Source of the DNA: Maribacter litopenaei
GTDB taxonomy: Bacteria > Bacteroidota > Bacteroidia > Flavobacteriales > Flavobacteriaceae
Length of the DNA: 64,000 bases
Assembly (NCBI RefSeq): GCF_025244665.1
Contig: NZ_CP104205.1
Span: 2,663,001 to 2,727,000 of the forward strand
Reading direction: 5' to 3'
Of this stretch, positions 9,645 to 21,716 are shown one piece after another. Within the stretch, counting starts at the first letter, position 1, and each line of letters begins with the position of its first letter. The position numbers were made by a program, and so were the translations under genes. The notes under the pieces are model-generated. The model was not told where the DNA came from. It worked only from the letters and a program-made list of their open reading frames with translations, and did no database searches.

Positions 9645-10970
9645 TTATTCGGCGTTATCCAAGAAATCCTTTAATTTTTCAGACCATTTATCAAAAACCG
9701 ATTTTCGTTCCTTTTTCATTGGGTTTACCACTGACTCCTCTTCAAAACCTGCCATAACCGGCTCCTCTTCTTGCCTTATTTTATTGACATGAACAGCTGT
9801 CTTTTTTTCCTGACTCTTTATAGCGTTCATCAGTAAACCTACCGCAGTGGCATACAATGGACTGGCCACTTCCTCATCGGAATCCCCTGCCAAATGCTCG
9901 TTAGGGTACCCGATTCTAGTATCCATCCCGGTAATATATTCCACCAACTGTTTTAGGTGCTTTAACTGGCTGCCACCACCCGTAAGGACGATACCTGCAA
10001 TCAATTTTTTCTTTTGTTCATCGTGACCATAATTCTTGATCTCCACATACACTTGTTCAATTATCTCCACTACCCTGGCATGTATAATCTTTGAAAGATT
10101 TTTAAGGGTGATTTCCTTGGGCTCCCTACCCCTTAAACCCTGAATGGAAACAATTTCATTATCCTTGTTTTCGCCCGGCCATGCAGAGCCAAACCTTACT
10201 TTTAAACTTTCGGCTTGTTTCTCTATAATGGAACAACCCTCTTTAATATCTTCTGTTATGACTCCGCCACCAAAAGGTATCACAGCAGTATGTCTAATGA
10301 TACCGTCCTTAAAAATGGCCAAATCCGTGGTTCCACCTCCTATGTCAATCAAAGCTACACCGGCCTCTTTCTCTTCATGACTTAGCACAGCATCGGCGGA
10401 TGCCAAAGGCTCCAAGGTGATATTACCGAGATCCAATCCAGCACTTTTGATACACCTGCCAACATTCTTTATAGACGAAACCTGACCTACCACTACATGG
10501 AAATTGGCCTCCAATCTGCCACCGTACATTCCAATCGGTTCCTTAATTTCAGCCTGACCGTCCACCTTATATTCTTGGGGTAAAACGTGAATAATTTCCT
10601 CTCCAGGAAGCATTATTAGCTTGTAAACTTGATTGCACAAAGAATCCAAATCGTCCTCATTGATGACTTCCTCAGAATCCTTTCGAGTAATGTAGTCACT
10701 ATGTTGAAGACTGCGTATATGTTGTCCGGCTATACCAACAACCACAGAACCTATCTTAAGTCCTGAATTGGTCTCCGCCTGCTCCACAGCCTGTTGTATA
10801 GATTTTATGGTCTGCGTGATATTGTTAACAACACCCCTATGAACCCCAAGACTCTTGGATTTACCAATCCCTAAAATCTCAATTTTACCATATTCATTCT
10901 TTTTACCAATGATGGCAACGATTTTAGTTGTCCCTATATCTAAACCGACCGAATAATTTCCTTGTTCCAT
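9645..10970 (-). CDS. ftsA: Cell division protein FtsA
   Basis: Actin-like ATPase of 441 residues that tethers FtsZ to the inner membrane. The nucleotide-binding signatures YSVGLDIGTTKIVAIIG and ALIDIGGGTTDLAIF and the late LTGGGSQLKHL are present. An N-terminal 1C subdomain region lies between them. The C-terminus (KWSEKLKDFLDNAE) could be the amphipathic membrane-targeting helix. It starts 4 bases after ftsQ ends and lies 41 bases before ftsZ, the standard order. Confidence 0.97.
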   Translation of the reverse strand: MEQGNYSVGLDIGTTKIVAIIGKKNEYGKIEILGIGKSKSLGVHRGVVNNITQTIKSIQQAVEQAETNSGLKIGSVVVGIAGQHIRSLQHSDYITRKDSEEVINEDDLDSLCNQVYKLIMLPGEEIIHVLPQEYKVDGQAEIKEPIGMYGGRLEANFHVVVGQVSSIKNVGRCIKSAGLDLGNITLEPLASADAVLSHEEKEAGVALIDIGGGTTDLAIFKDGIIRHTAVIPFGGGVITEDIKEGCSIIEKQAESLKVRFGSAWPGENKDNEIVSIQGLRGREPKEITLKNLSKIIHARVVEIIEQVYVEIKNYGHDEQKKKLIAGIVLTGGGSQLKHLKQLVEYITGMDTRIGYPNEHLAGDSDEEVASPLYATAVGLLMNAIKSQEKKTAVHVNKIRQEEEPVMAGFEEESVVNPMKKERKSVFDKWSEKLKDFLDNAE

Positions 10971-10974
10971 GTTG

Positions 10975-11694
10975 TTAAATTTTAGTGCACACTACCTGGT
11001 TATTGAATTCCAAACTTACTATTGCAAAGTCCTCCAAGGTCTTATCCTTATTGGCCTTAGCGTAAAAGGCTTTAAAATTGCTGAACTTGGCTTCTAAATT
11101 TTCAATATCCCCCAAATTCACCACAAATTGGTTCAGCCTAAACTTTAATTGATAATCATCCTCAGCCTTTACATGAATACCAATGACGTTTTTTCTCAAA
11201 AAATCGTCCTTGTTTATAAACTCCAAAATCTTATACACATCTTCTAGGCTTTTCCCTGTTATGTTGCCTGTTATAATAGGAACCCTAGCCGAATAATTGG
11301 ACGAAAACGGCATGCGCTTTCCTTCATCATCCGGATAGAATTTTGAATCCCCCTCAATGCGTCCGATTGGTTTACGTTGAACAATTTTAGACGTAAGCTC
11401 GCCATCTATAGTTAGATAGACTTGGGCACTTTTCACCATTTCATTGGCCTCAAGGGCCTTTTCTATAGTATTCAAAACTAATTTTTCTTTAGCCACATTT
11501 TCGAGGCGCCCATAATTTTGTATTAACAATTTATTAACCGCTCCCTCAGTGATATACAAATTTTGGTCGCCCACAAATTCTACCTTGGTCCTGACCACAT
11601 TCTTGTTGCGACTTCTATTGTTAGAAAAAGCGTAAAGCCCCATTATTACTAACACTAGCGCAACTATTTTCAAAAAATTCCAATTAATGCGCAT
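10975..11694 (-). CDS. ftsQ: Cell division protein FtsQ
   Basis: Bitopic divisome protein of 239 residues: short cytoplasmic tail, one membrane segment (FLKIVALVLVIMGLYAF), then a periplasmic POTRA-like domain (from VEFVGDQNLYITEGAV) and the beta domain. It bridges the FtsBL subcomplex and late division proteins. The start overlaps the murC end by 11 bases, which supports the start choice and operon structure. Sequence conservation is low, as usual for FtsQ, so the call leans on position between murC and ftsA plus topology. Confidence 0.92.
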   Translation of the reverse strand: MRINWNFLKIVALVLVIMGLYAFSNNRSRNKNVVRTKVEFVGDQNLYITEGAVNKLLIQNYGRLENVAKEKLVLNTIEKALEANEMVKSAQVYLTIDGELTSKIVQRKPIGRIEGDSKFYPDDEGKRMPFSSNYSARVPIITGNITGKSLEDVYKILEFINKDDFLRKNVIGIHVKAEDDYQLKFRLNQFVVNLGDIENLEAKFSNFKAFYAKANKDKTLEDFAIVSLEFNNQVVCTKI

Positions 11695-13035
11695 ATTCTA
11701 ATTCCTTTTTTATTCTCATAATTTCCAACCCAATATCTCCTGCACCCATCATTACAAGCACCTCCGGATCTTGAGCTTTAATTTCCGATACCAATTCATC
11801 TTTTTCCACAATTTTTTTTATAGAATTGGTCATTTTTCCCATTAGCCATGCCGAATCAATTCCTTCAATTGGCTCTTCTCTAGCTGGATAAATTTCTAAT
11901 AGTAGAACACTTGAAAATTTTGAGAGACTTTTTGCAAAATCATCCCCAAAATCCTTAGTTCTACTATATAAATGTGGTTGAAAAACCACCAGTACCTTTT
12001 TATTGGGATGCATTTCGGCAATGGCTTCGTGCACTGCATCAATTTCCGTTGGATGATGTGCATAATCATCTATTAAAACAAATTCCTCGTTTTTAATTCT
12101 ATAAGAAAACCTTCTTTGAACCCCCTTAAATGAAGCCAAAGCCTTGGCCAGGCGATACGGTGGGGAACCTGCTTGTATCGCCATGGCAAAAGCAACCAAA
12201 CCGTTTAGTAAGTTGTGTCTTCCCGGTTTGTTGAACTTAACCCCGTAATAGGTTTCTTCCGGAGTTTCCAAATCAAAAATGTAGGCACCATGTTCTATCT
12301 TTATATTTTGGATACAATAATCCGAACCATCCTCAATTCCATAGGTTATTCCTTCTAGAGGCAGACCCTTTCGAACAAATAATTTACCCCCTGGTTTTAT
12401 ACGATCCACAAACTCCAAAAATGATTTCCTTAATTCCTCAGCATCACCATAAATGTCCAAATGGTCAGCATCCATAGAAGTTATGCAGGCTACATTTGGG
12501 GACAACCTTAAAAAAGACCGGTCAAATTCATCGGCCTCAACCACGGAATAGTCCGTACCCTCCAATAGGAAATTGCTATTAAAATCCTCTGAAATACCAC
12601 CCGTAAATGCCGTCAATGGCGTACCAGTCTCCTTAAGTAAATGAGCCGAATGCTTGAAGTAGTCGTTTTGCCATGAGTACCGGCCACTGCAAAACAAAAT
12701 GAATCTTTAGTAATAAGACCCAAAACTTCTGAACGTTTTTTTATCGTAAATCTGTTCTGTAGAAAATATTGATATTCAGAGTGGGTCGTTTTTACCGCGG
12801 GTGTATAGACTATCAATGTTTCGGTTGCATTTAAAAATGGTTTTGGAACCAATTCTAAATCATCCTTATAATGAATGGATATACCCTGATCTGATATATC
12901 CGTAGTCAAGGGGGTCTCCGTTTTGTCATAACCGGCTACTTCCTTACCAATGTATTTGAAATAGCGCGCCAAAGCGGACATACCTATACCTCCGATTCCA
13001 ATAAAGAAAACCCTATGTATATCCTTTAGTTCCAT
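11684..13035 (-). CDS. murC: UDP-N-acetylmuramate--L-alanine ligase MurC (frameshifted)
   Basis: Cytoplasmic ligase adding L-Ala to UDP-MurNAc. The dinucleotide-like N-terminus HRVFFIGIGGIGMSALA, the ATP-binding GTHGKTTTSS and the C-terminal DDYAHHPTEI and QPHLYSRT motifs are present. The frame breaks directly after GKTTTSSI at 12646-12649, where CCGA stands on the plus strand; CCAGA (minus strand TCTGG) restores ILAHLLKETG. Repaired length is 450 residues, normal for the family. It starts 4 bases after murG stops and its end overlaps ftsQ. Confidence 0.95.
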
Positions 13036-13038
13036 TCG

Positions 13039-14128
13039 CTAATTCAACAATTTCTCTATTTCATCACAGATATCCCTTGTAGCGTTTGGCAGCGCCAAAG
13101 CCTTAATATTTTTAGATAGTTTTTCCTGAATTTCTTTGGATTCAAAAACCGACAAAAACTTCTTCATGAATGTTTCATCCAATTCACTTTCCTTGATCAT
13201 GATAGCGGCATCTTCGGCCACCAAAGCTTGTGCGTTTTTTGTCTGATGGTCCTCCGCCACCACGGGCGATGGAATAAAAATGGTTGGCTTTCCTACCAAA
13301 CATAACTCCGAAACCGCACCTGCCCCGGATCTCGGAAATGACTATGTCTGCAGCTGCATAGGCTTTGGCCATATTATTTAAGAAGGCATGAACCTTTATG
13401 GTATTGGAATCCAAATCCCTATATAATTCTAAATAACCCTTACCACATTGCCGGATTAATTGAAGGTCCAAGGATTTGAAAAACTCCAAATTATCCGCAA
13501 TTAAAGCGTTAATCCTCTTGGACTCCAAACTTCCACCAAGTACCAAAAGAGTTTTCTTATCGGTATCCAAACCAAAGAACTGTAATGCCTCCTGTCTATC
13601 CCCTGTTATGTTAATTAAATCCGCTCTAACTGGGTTACCCGTTTTTACAATTTTATCAGCTGGAAAAAAACGCTCCATACCATCATAAGCCACACAAATC
13701 TTGGCCACCTTATCCTTCAGTAATTTGTTGGTTATTCCGGCAAATGAGTTTTGCTCCTGCAATACACAAGGTATATTTCTGCCGGAGGCGACCTTCAAAA
13801 GAGGGCCACTGGCAAAACCACCCGTGCCTACTACCGCATTGGGCTTAAACTTGCTAACTATGTTGCCTGCCTTAATCAAACTACTAATCAGTTTTAATGG
13901 AAACATTAAATTTTTTAGGGTTAGTTTCCTTTGTATCCCTGTAATCCACAATCCTTCTATTTTGTATCCCGCTTGGGGAACTTTCTCCATTTCCATCCTA
14001 TCCTTGGCCCCTACAAAAAGGAATTCAGCATCAGGATATCTTCTCTTCAACTCGTCGGCAATTGAAATCGCCGGATAAATATGTCCACCTGTTCCACCCC
14101 CGGAAATAATAAACCTATAGTTGTCCAC
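13039..14128 (-). CDS. murG: UDP-GlcNAc transferase MurG (frameshifted)
   Basis: Membrane-associated glycosyltransferase converting lipid I to lipid II. N-terminal [18 protein letters not shown] and the C-terminal UDP-binding segment (GAGAVSEL, then [14 protein letters not shown]) are the family motifs. The two halves are split by one extra base at 13330-13335, where TCTCGG stands for TCTGG; the repaired segment reads [15 protein letters not shown]. Corrected length is 362 residues. Its start overlaps the 3' end of ftsW by 14 bases. Confidence 0.95.
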
Positions 14129-15317
14129 TCAGCACTTCTAAAGGGTTACTTTCATCTATATCCACAGCATTTTCCTTGGCCTGGACTGTATTCTTATTGC
14201 TAGCACTTAGTATGATGCCAATCGCCAAACAGGTCATCCAACTAGAAGTACCTCCACTACTGATCAATGGTAAATTTTGTCCTGTAACTGGAAACAGCTC
14301 CACCGCAACGGCCATATTGATCAATGCCTGAAAAACTATGGGCAATCCAACTCCCAGCACCAACAACTTGCTAAAAATGGTATTACAGCCATTTGCGACC
14401 ACAACTATTCTGAACAACAAAAACAGATAAAAAAACATAAGAGCGAATCCGCCCAGTAGACCATATTCCTCTACGATGATGGCATAGATAAAGTCCGACG
14501 AACTTTGGGGAAGGAAATTCTTCTGTACACTTTTTCCAGCACCTTTACCCATAACTCCTCCCGTGGCTATTGCAATCTTGGCCTTTTCTATCTGATAGGT
14601 ACCTTCAGTATCATCGGGGTTGCTAAAACTATCTATTCTGCTCATCCAGGTGTCCACCCTGTTAGGAAATAAATCGGGTGCCGCCTTGGCCACCAAAATG
14701 AACAAAGCCAAACAGGCGATTCCTGTTCCAACGATACCAAGTAAATATTTTATGGGATATCCTCCCAAAAAGCAGAGCATCAACACCATGGAAAAAATAA
14801 TTCCCGCAGTTGAGAAGTTGGCTGGAAGAATCAAAACCACTACTAAAAAAACCGGTATCCACAAAGGAAGTATACTTTCCTTAAAGGTAACGTTGACTTC
14901 ACGTACCTTGGATAAATACCTAGCCACATAAATCATCAAAACCACAGCCGCCAAATTGGAAGGTTGAAACCCGAAGCCAACGAGCGGTAATCGTATCCAT
15001 CTACTGGCATTGGTTTCCCCAGTTGTTGTTCCCTGTGCTAAAACAAAAATCAGGAGAACGATAACGATGGGCATGGCAATTAAAGAAAGTCCCTTAAAAA
15101 AATGGGTCGGTATTTTATGTACCCCATAAATAATACCGAAACCTAAAAACAATAACAATGCATGCTTAACCAAATGACCCACCGTAGTGCCATTGCCCAC
15201 CACGTAGACCAAATTACTACTGGCGCTATATACGGGTAAAAAGGAGAACAATGCCAAAAGTGCCGCTATGGCCCAAATGGCTTTATCCCCATTAATATTT
15301 TGCAATAGGTTTCGCAC
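14115..15317 (-). CDS. ftsW: Peptidoglycan glycosyltransferase FtsW (SEDS family)
   Basis: Polytopic SEDS protein of 400 residues with about ten membrane segments that polymerises septal glycan together with the transpeptidase FtsI. The family signature [19 protein letters not shown] is near the C-terminus, and the extracellular loop following [20 protein letters not shown] sequence ([15 protein letters not shown]) carries the conserved catalytic region with the acidic residue of EEYG downstream. Starts 3 bases after murD ends. No lesion. Confidence 0.95.
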   Translation of the reverse strand: MRNLLQNINGDKAIWAIAALLALFSFLPVYSASSNLVYVVGNGTTVGHLVKHALLLFLGFGIIYGVHKIPTHFFKGLSLIAMPIVIVLLIFVLAQGTTTGETNASRWIRLPLVGFGFQPSNLAAVVLMIYVARYLSKVREVNVTFKESILPLWIPVFLVVVLILPANFSTAGIIFSMVLMLCFLGGYPIKYLLGIVGTGIACLALFILVAKAAPDLFPNRVDTWMSRIDSFSNPDDTEGTYQIEKAKIAIATGGVMGKGAGKSVQKNFLPQSSSDFIYAIIVEEYGLLGGFALMFFYLFLLFRIVVVANGCNTIFSKLLVLGVGLPIVFQALINMAVAVELFPVTGQNLPLISSGGTSSWMTCLAIGIILSASNKNTVQAKENAVDIDESNPLEVLSGQL

Positions 15318-15320
15318 TCC

Positions 15321-16654
15321 TTACAAATTTTTTACGCAGTTCTTGAATTGATTACCGCGATCCTCATAATTTTCAAACAGATCAAAGCTTGCACATGCCG
15401 GTGACAACAATACCGTATCCCCTCTTTCTGCAATTTTGTAGGCGACCTTAACTGCCTCTTCCATGGCATAGGTTTCTACTAAAAGATCTACCACATTTCC
15501 AAAAGTGTCCTTGATTTTTTCATTATCGACACCCAAACAGACAATAGCCTTCACTTTTTCCCTAACCGGAGGCATCAACTCCTTATACTCATTCCCCTTA
15601 TCAACCCCACCCACAATCCATACCATAGGCGTTTTTACACTATCAAGTGCATAGTACGTGGCATTTACATTGGTGGCCTTGGAGTCATTGATATACTGTA
15701 CATGATGTATTTTCAATACTTTTTCCAACCGATGCGGAGCGCCTTGGAAATTGGATATACATTCCCTAATGGTTTCTTTTCGGATACCTACCAATTTTGC
15801 TACCATAGCAGCTGCCATGGTATTCTTCAAATTGTGCTGGCCCTCCAGTGCTAAGCTGTCTGTCATCATTTTTATAGTGTCTTCTTGGGTTGTTATTTTA
15901 ATTTTATTTTCTTCTAAATAGGCCCCTTCCCCAAATGATTTTGCCAGGGAAAAAGGCAGTAATTTTGATTTGATTGGGTGTTCCTTTAACCATTTGTCAA
16001 TTACTTCATCATCGGCATCATATATGAAATAATCATCCACCTTCTGGTTTTTTGTGATTAGGAATTTGGAGGCTATGTAGTTCTCGAATTTATACCCGTA
16101 CCTATCCGGATAGTCCGGAGTAATATTCGTTAGTACGGAAATATGCGGTTTAAAATCCTGGATTCCATCCAACTGAAAACTGCTGATTTCCAAAACATAA
16201 TACTCGAAGTCTTCCTCGGCGACCATTTTTGCAAAACTGTCCCCAATGTTACCGGCCATACCTACTTTCAATCCTCCATTCTTCAAAATGTGGTAGGTAA
16301 GCATTGTGGTGGTAGTCTTACCATTACTACCTGTAATGCCAATGATTGTCGCATCTGTATATCCGGAGGCAAATTCAATCTCCGATAGTACCGGAACTCC
16401 TTTACGAACCAACTCCTTTACTAAGGGGACGGTATCCGGAATACCGGGACTTTTCATGACCATATCGGCCTTCAGTATTTTATCTTCCGTATGCTTTGAT
16501 TCCTCCCAATCAATCCCAAAATGTTCAAGAACGTTTTTATATTTTTTCTTTATTTTTCCTTTGTCAGAAACGAAAACTTCGAATCCTTCCTTTTTCCCCG
16601 AATGGCCGTACCCACGCCACTTTCACCTCCACCAAGCACCACCAAAAATGCCAT
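15321..16654 (-). CDS. murD: UDP-MurNAc-Ala--D-glutamate ligase MurD (frameshifted)
   Basis: Adds D-Glu to UDP-MurNAc-L-Ala. The ATP-binding GITGSNGKTTTTML and the YINDSKATNVNATYYAL motif identify MurD. The ATG at 16654 begins MAFLVVLGGGESGVGTAI directly behind the mraY stop; the frame then breaks at 16598-16601 (CCGA on the plus strand). Restoring CCAGA gives AILGKKEGFEVF, the usual flavobacterial sequence, although a G-run miscount would also repair the frame. Corrected length is 444 residues. Confidence 0.95.
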
Positions 16655-17875
16655 CTATCTAACTTTTAATGTCACAATGGTAGCGACGGCCAACATAATA
16701 CCAACAATCCAAAACCGGGTAACAATTTTACTTTCGTGATAGCCCTTCTTCTGATAATGGTGATGCAAGGGAGACATTAAAAAAATACGTCTGCCCTCTC
16801 CGAATTTTCTTTTGGTGTACTTGAAATAAGCCACCTGCAACATCACTGAAATAGACTCCGCGAAGAAAATTCCACAGAGTACGGGAATCAATAATTCCTT
16901 TCTAACAATAATAGCAATTACCGCAATGACACCCCCAATAGTCAAACTACCCGTATCTCCCATAAATACCTGTGCGGGAAATGTATTGTACCATAAAAAT
17001 CCTACCAAAGCCCCAACAAAGGCGGTGATAAATATCAACAACTCCCCTACTCTTGGGATGTACATGATATCCAAATATTCCGAAAAAATGATATTACCGT
17101 AAACCAGGGCGAATACGCCGAGGGTAAATACTATAATGGCCGAAGTCCCTGCAGCAAGACCGTCAATACCGTCTGTTAAATTGGCACCGTTCGAAACAGC
17201 CGTCACAATTAAAATGATTATAGGAATAAAGATCATCCACGCATATTCCTTGGCCCCTTCTCCCATCCAACCAATAAAACTTCCGTAATCGAATTCATTG
17301 TTCTTAAAGAACGGAACAGTTGTCATCGTAGATTTTATCTCTTCTCCCCTTACCTCTTCAACAGTAAATTGCTCCGTTATTATAGTTTTATTATGATCGC
17401 GCATGGTAACCTCTCGGATGGAAATAAAGTACTGCACCTACCGAAGTCCCAAAACAACTTGACCCATCACTTTGAACCTTCCCTTTAAACCTTCTTTGTT
17501 CTTTTTGAAAACCTTGATATAATCATCGATAAAACCGATAACCCCCATCCATAACGTAGTGAAAATCAATAAAATGATGTAAATATTTTCCAATCTTGCT
17601 AAGAGTAGTACGGGTATTAGGGTAGCCAAAATGATGATAATACCTCCCATAGTTGGGGTTCCCGCTTTTTGCTTTTGTCCTTCCAAACCTAAATCGCGAA
17701 TAGTTTCCCCTACCTGCTGCTTTTGAAGAAATAGGATTATTCTTTTACCATAGGCTGTGGCAATAATTAGGGAGAATAAGATGGCCATACCTGCACGAAA
17801 AGTACTGAATTGGAACAAACTGGCTCCTGGCAGTTGGTATTGCTTTTCCAAATATTCGAACAGATAGGTTAACAT
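16655..17875 (-). CDS. mraY: Phospho-MurNAc-pentapeptide transferase MraY (two frameshifts)
   Basis: Polytopic enzyme making lipid I from UDP-MurNAc-pentapeptide and undecaprenyl phosphate. The motifs [14 protein letters not shown] and [12 protein letters not shown], and the late [15 protein letters not shown], are diagnostic. Two lesions only about 30 bases apart, a deletion at 17441-17444 (CCGA for CCAGA) and an insertion at 17412-17417 (TCTCGG for TCTGG), cancel each other and leave a short wrong-frame stretch that contains a stop. Repair gives [18 protein letters not shown] and 406 residues, the length typical of Bacteroidetes MraY. Confidence 0.95.
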
Positions 17876-17902
17876 AAATTCTTTGTAATTCTCTTATTGC
17901 CC

Positions 17903-19365
17903 CTATTTATCGAGGGCCTGTAATACTTCCTTTACTATTCTAAAATCGTCGAAATCAATGCGATTACCATTGGTTTCCTGATAGGTCTCATGCCCCTTAC
18001 CTGCAATTAAAATGATATCATTAGCATCCGCCAACTGGCAAGCAGTCTTAATAGCTTGCTCCCGATTCTCAATGGATAAAATTTTTTTGGTGTTTTGGGG
18101 CTCGACACCGCTTTCCATTTCAGAAATAATGGCACTAGGAGATTCTGTCCTTGGATTGTCCGAGGTAAAAATTGCCTTGTTGCTCATTTCCGAAGCGATA
18201 TTGCCCATTACCGGACGCTTAGATCTGTCTCTGTCGCCACCACACCCCACAACGGTGATGACGTTTTCATTTCCAGTCCTCAACGTGTTGATTGTCTCAA
18301 GCACATTTTTTAAAGCATCCGGCGTATGGGCATAATCAACTATAGCCGTTATTTTATTTTTTGATATATGATACTGAAATCTACCGTCCACATTTTCCAA
18401 TTCGCTCAACAAACGAAGGGTCTCTAACTTTTCAAGACCCAATAAGTCGGCTGCCGCATATATGGACAATATGTTATAGGCATTAAAATGACCGATTAAT
18501 TTGGTCCACAATTCGTTATCATCAATTTTTAACAATTGCCCATCGAATTGATTTTCCAAAATTTGAGCCCTGTAATCGGCATAATTCTTCAATGCATAGG
18601 TGTACTTTTTTGCCTTTGTATTCTGCAGCATTACAAGACCGTTCTTGTCGTCGATATTCGTCAAGGCAAAAGCCTTTTTTGAAAGATTATCGAACAATAT
18701 TTTTTTGGTATCACGGTACTCCGCAAAAGTTTTATGATAATCCAAATGGTCATGCGAAAGATTGGTAAATATGGCACCTTCAAACACAAGCCCTTCCGTT
18801 CTTTTTTGATGTATGCCATGGGAGCTAACTTCCATGAAACAATACTCCACCCCAGCATCATTCATCAATTTTAGATGTCGGTTTATGACCGAGCATCCGG
18901 CGTAGTATGGCTCGTTGAATACTCTTTATCATCGACCATGATTTTGATAGTGGACAACAATCCTACCTTGTAGCCTGCCTTCTTAAATAATTGATATAAT
19001 AGACTTGAAACCGTTGTTTTACCATTGGTTCCAGTAACTCCAACCAATTTTAGATTTTTGGAAGGTGTATCATAATAATTGGATGCCATTATGGCCAGGG
19101 CTTGTTGGCCATTTTCAACCTCAACATACGTAACACCGTCCATCATCACCTTGGGCAATTCTTCACAAACAATTGATCTCGCGCCTAATTCGATTGCATT
19201 GGCAATATACTCATGTCCATCTGTGACTGTGCCACGGGTAGCAACAAAAGCATCCCCCTTCAGAACCTTCTCGGAGTCAAAACATACCGAAGCCACCTCA
19301 CGGTTAGTAGTGCCACTGACTGCGGAAATATGTACCCCAAACAATATGTCCTTTAACAACTTCAC
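17903..19365 (-). CDS. murE: UDP-MurNAc-tripeptide synthetase MurE, meso-DAP type (frameshifted)
   Basis: Adds the third residue of the stem peptide. GVTGTNGKTTVSSLLYQ is the ATP site; the motif DNPRTESP marks the diaminopimelate-specific form. The frame is lost after HTTPDA at 18889-18892 (CCGA for CCAGA on the plus strand); repair gives HTTPDALVINRHLKLM and a 487-residue protein. The start overlaps the end of ftsI by 4 bases. Meso-DAP at position 3 is thus predicted for this organism's peptidoglycan. Confidence 0.95.
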
Positions 19366-21370
19366 GATAGTTCCAATACTATTTTTTTGACCTTCTTTAG
19401 GTCGGTTCCTTTGGATATTGATTGACTTTTCACCTTTCCATTTCCCTTTACCTCCACCTCTAATCCTAGATTTTCCAGTATGGAAATGGCATCCATACCA
19501 CTCATACCCCTTACATTGGGAACTTCCTTGTACTGCTTTTGTATGTTGGCATAGTATCCCTGATATGCTTCTTCCAATCGGCTTTCCAATACCTCCTTTA
19601 CATCCACTTCATCTATTAAGGGGGACGTTGCATATATCTTTTGGGCCACGGATTTGAAAACAGGGCCGAGACACGTCCGCACCATAGTACCCCACGCTTT
19701 TATCCGGCTCATGGATTACCACGATGCATGAATATTTTGGGTTATCCGCGGGAAAATACCCTGCAAAGGATGAAATATATTTAAGCTTGTCCGGATCTTT
19801 ACTTACATAGTTTTTCCGGCATGTACCGGTTTTACCGGCCATGGAGAAATTTGGTGAAAACAGACCGTGGCCTGTGCCATGTTTCTTCTCTACCACATCT
19901 TTTAGGAGCTGCTGTACTTTTTTCGCCGTTTCTTTGGAACATATAGATGGGTTTAACACCTCTTTATCAAACTTTTTCACAGTTTTGTTCCATTCTTTTA
20001 CCTCTTTGATCAACCGTGGCTTGATCAACTCCCCATCATTGGCAATGGCATTGTAAAAAGCCAATGTTTGCAAAGGAGTCATGGCCACCTCATAGCCATA
20101 GGCCATTTGAGCCAACGAAAGTCCGAGACCATCCCTTATCCCCTGGATATCTCAAAACAGGTTTACCTTCTCCCTTTACCGGTAGACCCAATTCTTTATG
20201 AATATCCATACTCATGAGTCGGTTCACATACTTTTCCGGGCTTTCTTTATAGTTATTATGGATAATTTTGGCAAAGGCAGTATTCGAAGACACTTCAAAG
20301 GCCTTGGCAACTGAAATTTCACCGTACCCACCATTTTTAGAATCCCTTACATAGTGATTGTAGATTTTCCACCTTCCCTTTTCTGTATCCACTACGGTAC
20401 TCGTATCGATTACCTTGTCCTCTAAGGCAGCCACTAAATTCACTAACTTAAAGGTAGAACCCGGTTCGTGTGATTCTCCAATGGCATAATTCAGTCGCTC
20501 ATAATATTTTCCTTCAGAAGTTCTTCCAAGATTGGAAATGGCCTTCACCTCTCCCGTTTTGGTCTCCATGACGATTACTGTTCCATGATCCGCTTTATAA
20601 TGTTCCAACTGCTTTAATAGTGCATGGTGCGCAATATCCTGTATGTTTATATCGATTGTTGAATACACATCATAGCCATCCTTCGGCTCAACAATATTGT
20701 CATACCCAATGGGCTTCCATTGATTTTTGGCAATTTTTACCTTGGACCTCTTTCCCTCAATACCACTGAGATACTCACTAAAGGCACCTTCCATTCCTAC
20801 TCTAGTACGGTATCCTTTGTCGTCGACTCGTTCGTAGCCCACACTTCTTTCCGCTATTTTTCCCAAGGGGTGCTCTCTTTTTGTGTTTTGATCTATTACG
20901 ATACCTCCCTTGAAAGGACCTTTGTTGAACAGCGGAAAACTCTTTACCGCCATATAATCTGAATAATCCAGATTTCTTGCGATTAGAGCATACCTGTTTT
21001 GATTCTGTCTTGCCTTTCTTAGTATTTGCTGATAATGCGAAGATTCTTTGTTAAAAAGTTTAGCTAGGGCATCGGACAAAGGCTTTACATTCTCTTTAAA
21101 ATCCTTTTCACTTACGGTAACTGCATCGAAATGTATATTGTATTTAGATACTGAGGTGGCCAGCAAACTTCCGTCATCCGAATAGAGATTTCCCCTATTA
21201 GGTGCAATGGTGAACATTTTTGTTGTCCTTGTTTCGGCCAGGGCCATATATTTCTCCCCGTCCACCACTTGGATGGAAACCAATTTAAATAATACGGCAC
21301 CCGCAAAAACCACTAAGCATGCCGCTACGATATACAATCTGGACAATATGGATTTTTCAGTTACCGGCAT
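19362..21370 (-). CDS. ftsI: Septal transpeptidase FtsI/PBP3 with PASTA domain (two frameshifts)
   Basis: Class B penicillin-binding protein that cross-links septal peptidoglycan with FtsW. One N-terminal membrane segment, a PBP dimer domain, then the transpeptidase with its three active-site motifs: STFK (in ESHEPGSTFKLVNL), SSN (VSSNTAFAKI) and KTG (AGKTGTCRKNY). A single PASTA domain (VPNVRGMSGMDAISILENL) ends the protein. Insertions at 20123-20128 and 19666-19671, both CCGAGA for CCAGA, split the gene in three; repair gives KGWSGLSLAQMAYG and ADVSGPVFKSVAQ and 668 residues. Confidence 0.95.
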
Positions 21371-21373
21371 TTA

Positions 21374-21709
21374 TTAGTTTGAAGCTTTTAATGATTTGAC
21401 CTTTATTTTTTTAGGGGGTGTTTCCGAGGGATATAGACCTTTTTCTTCTACCGTACTGGTTATTGTGGATTCCAATTTTAATTTTTGCAAATCAGACCTA
21501 GCATCCACGAACTCATTTTTCAACTCTTTTACACTTTCGTTCAGTGCAGCTATCTTATGTACTTTTTTGTCCGCACTATGGGAACTACTGATCATGATTG
21601 CAGCCAAAAAAGAGGTGAAAATGATGAACCTCCAGTTCTTAAGGGAATCACCATCCACTAAGAACTTTCCTTTCAAAATGTCCAATATGCCTTTTTTTAC
21701 TTTCATCAC
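21374..21709 (-). CDS. ftsL: FtsL-like division protein
   Basis: Small bitopic protein of 111 residues between rsmH and ftsI: basic cytoplasmic tail, one membrane segment (WRFIIFTSFLAAIMISSS), then a heptad-like coiled coil (IAALNESVKELKNEFVDARSDLQKL). Topology and position match FtsL, which forms a trimeric complex with FtsB and FtsQ. Sequence identity in this family is weak, so the call depends on context. It ends 3 bases before ftsI starts. Confidence 0.85.
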   Translation of the reverse strand: MMKVKKGILDILKGKFLVDGDSLKNWRFIIFTSFLAAIMISSSHSADKKVHKIAALNESVKELKNEFVDARSDLQKLKLESTITSTVEEKGLYPSETPPKKIKVKSLKASN

Positions 21710-21716
21710 ACTGTAT

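Noticed and set aside
13476..14078. Plus-strand open frames opposite murG and similar long antisense frames elsewhere (for example 7285-7686, 28555-28926)
   Set aside because: They lie wholly inside well-supported genes on the other strand and show no family motif, signal or start context.
17405..17445. Programmed frameshifting in mraY
   Set aside because: Two opposite lesions close together at the common CCAGA motif, no slippery heptamer or stem, and the out-of-frame stretch holds a stop.
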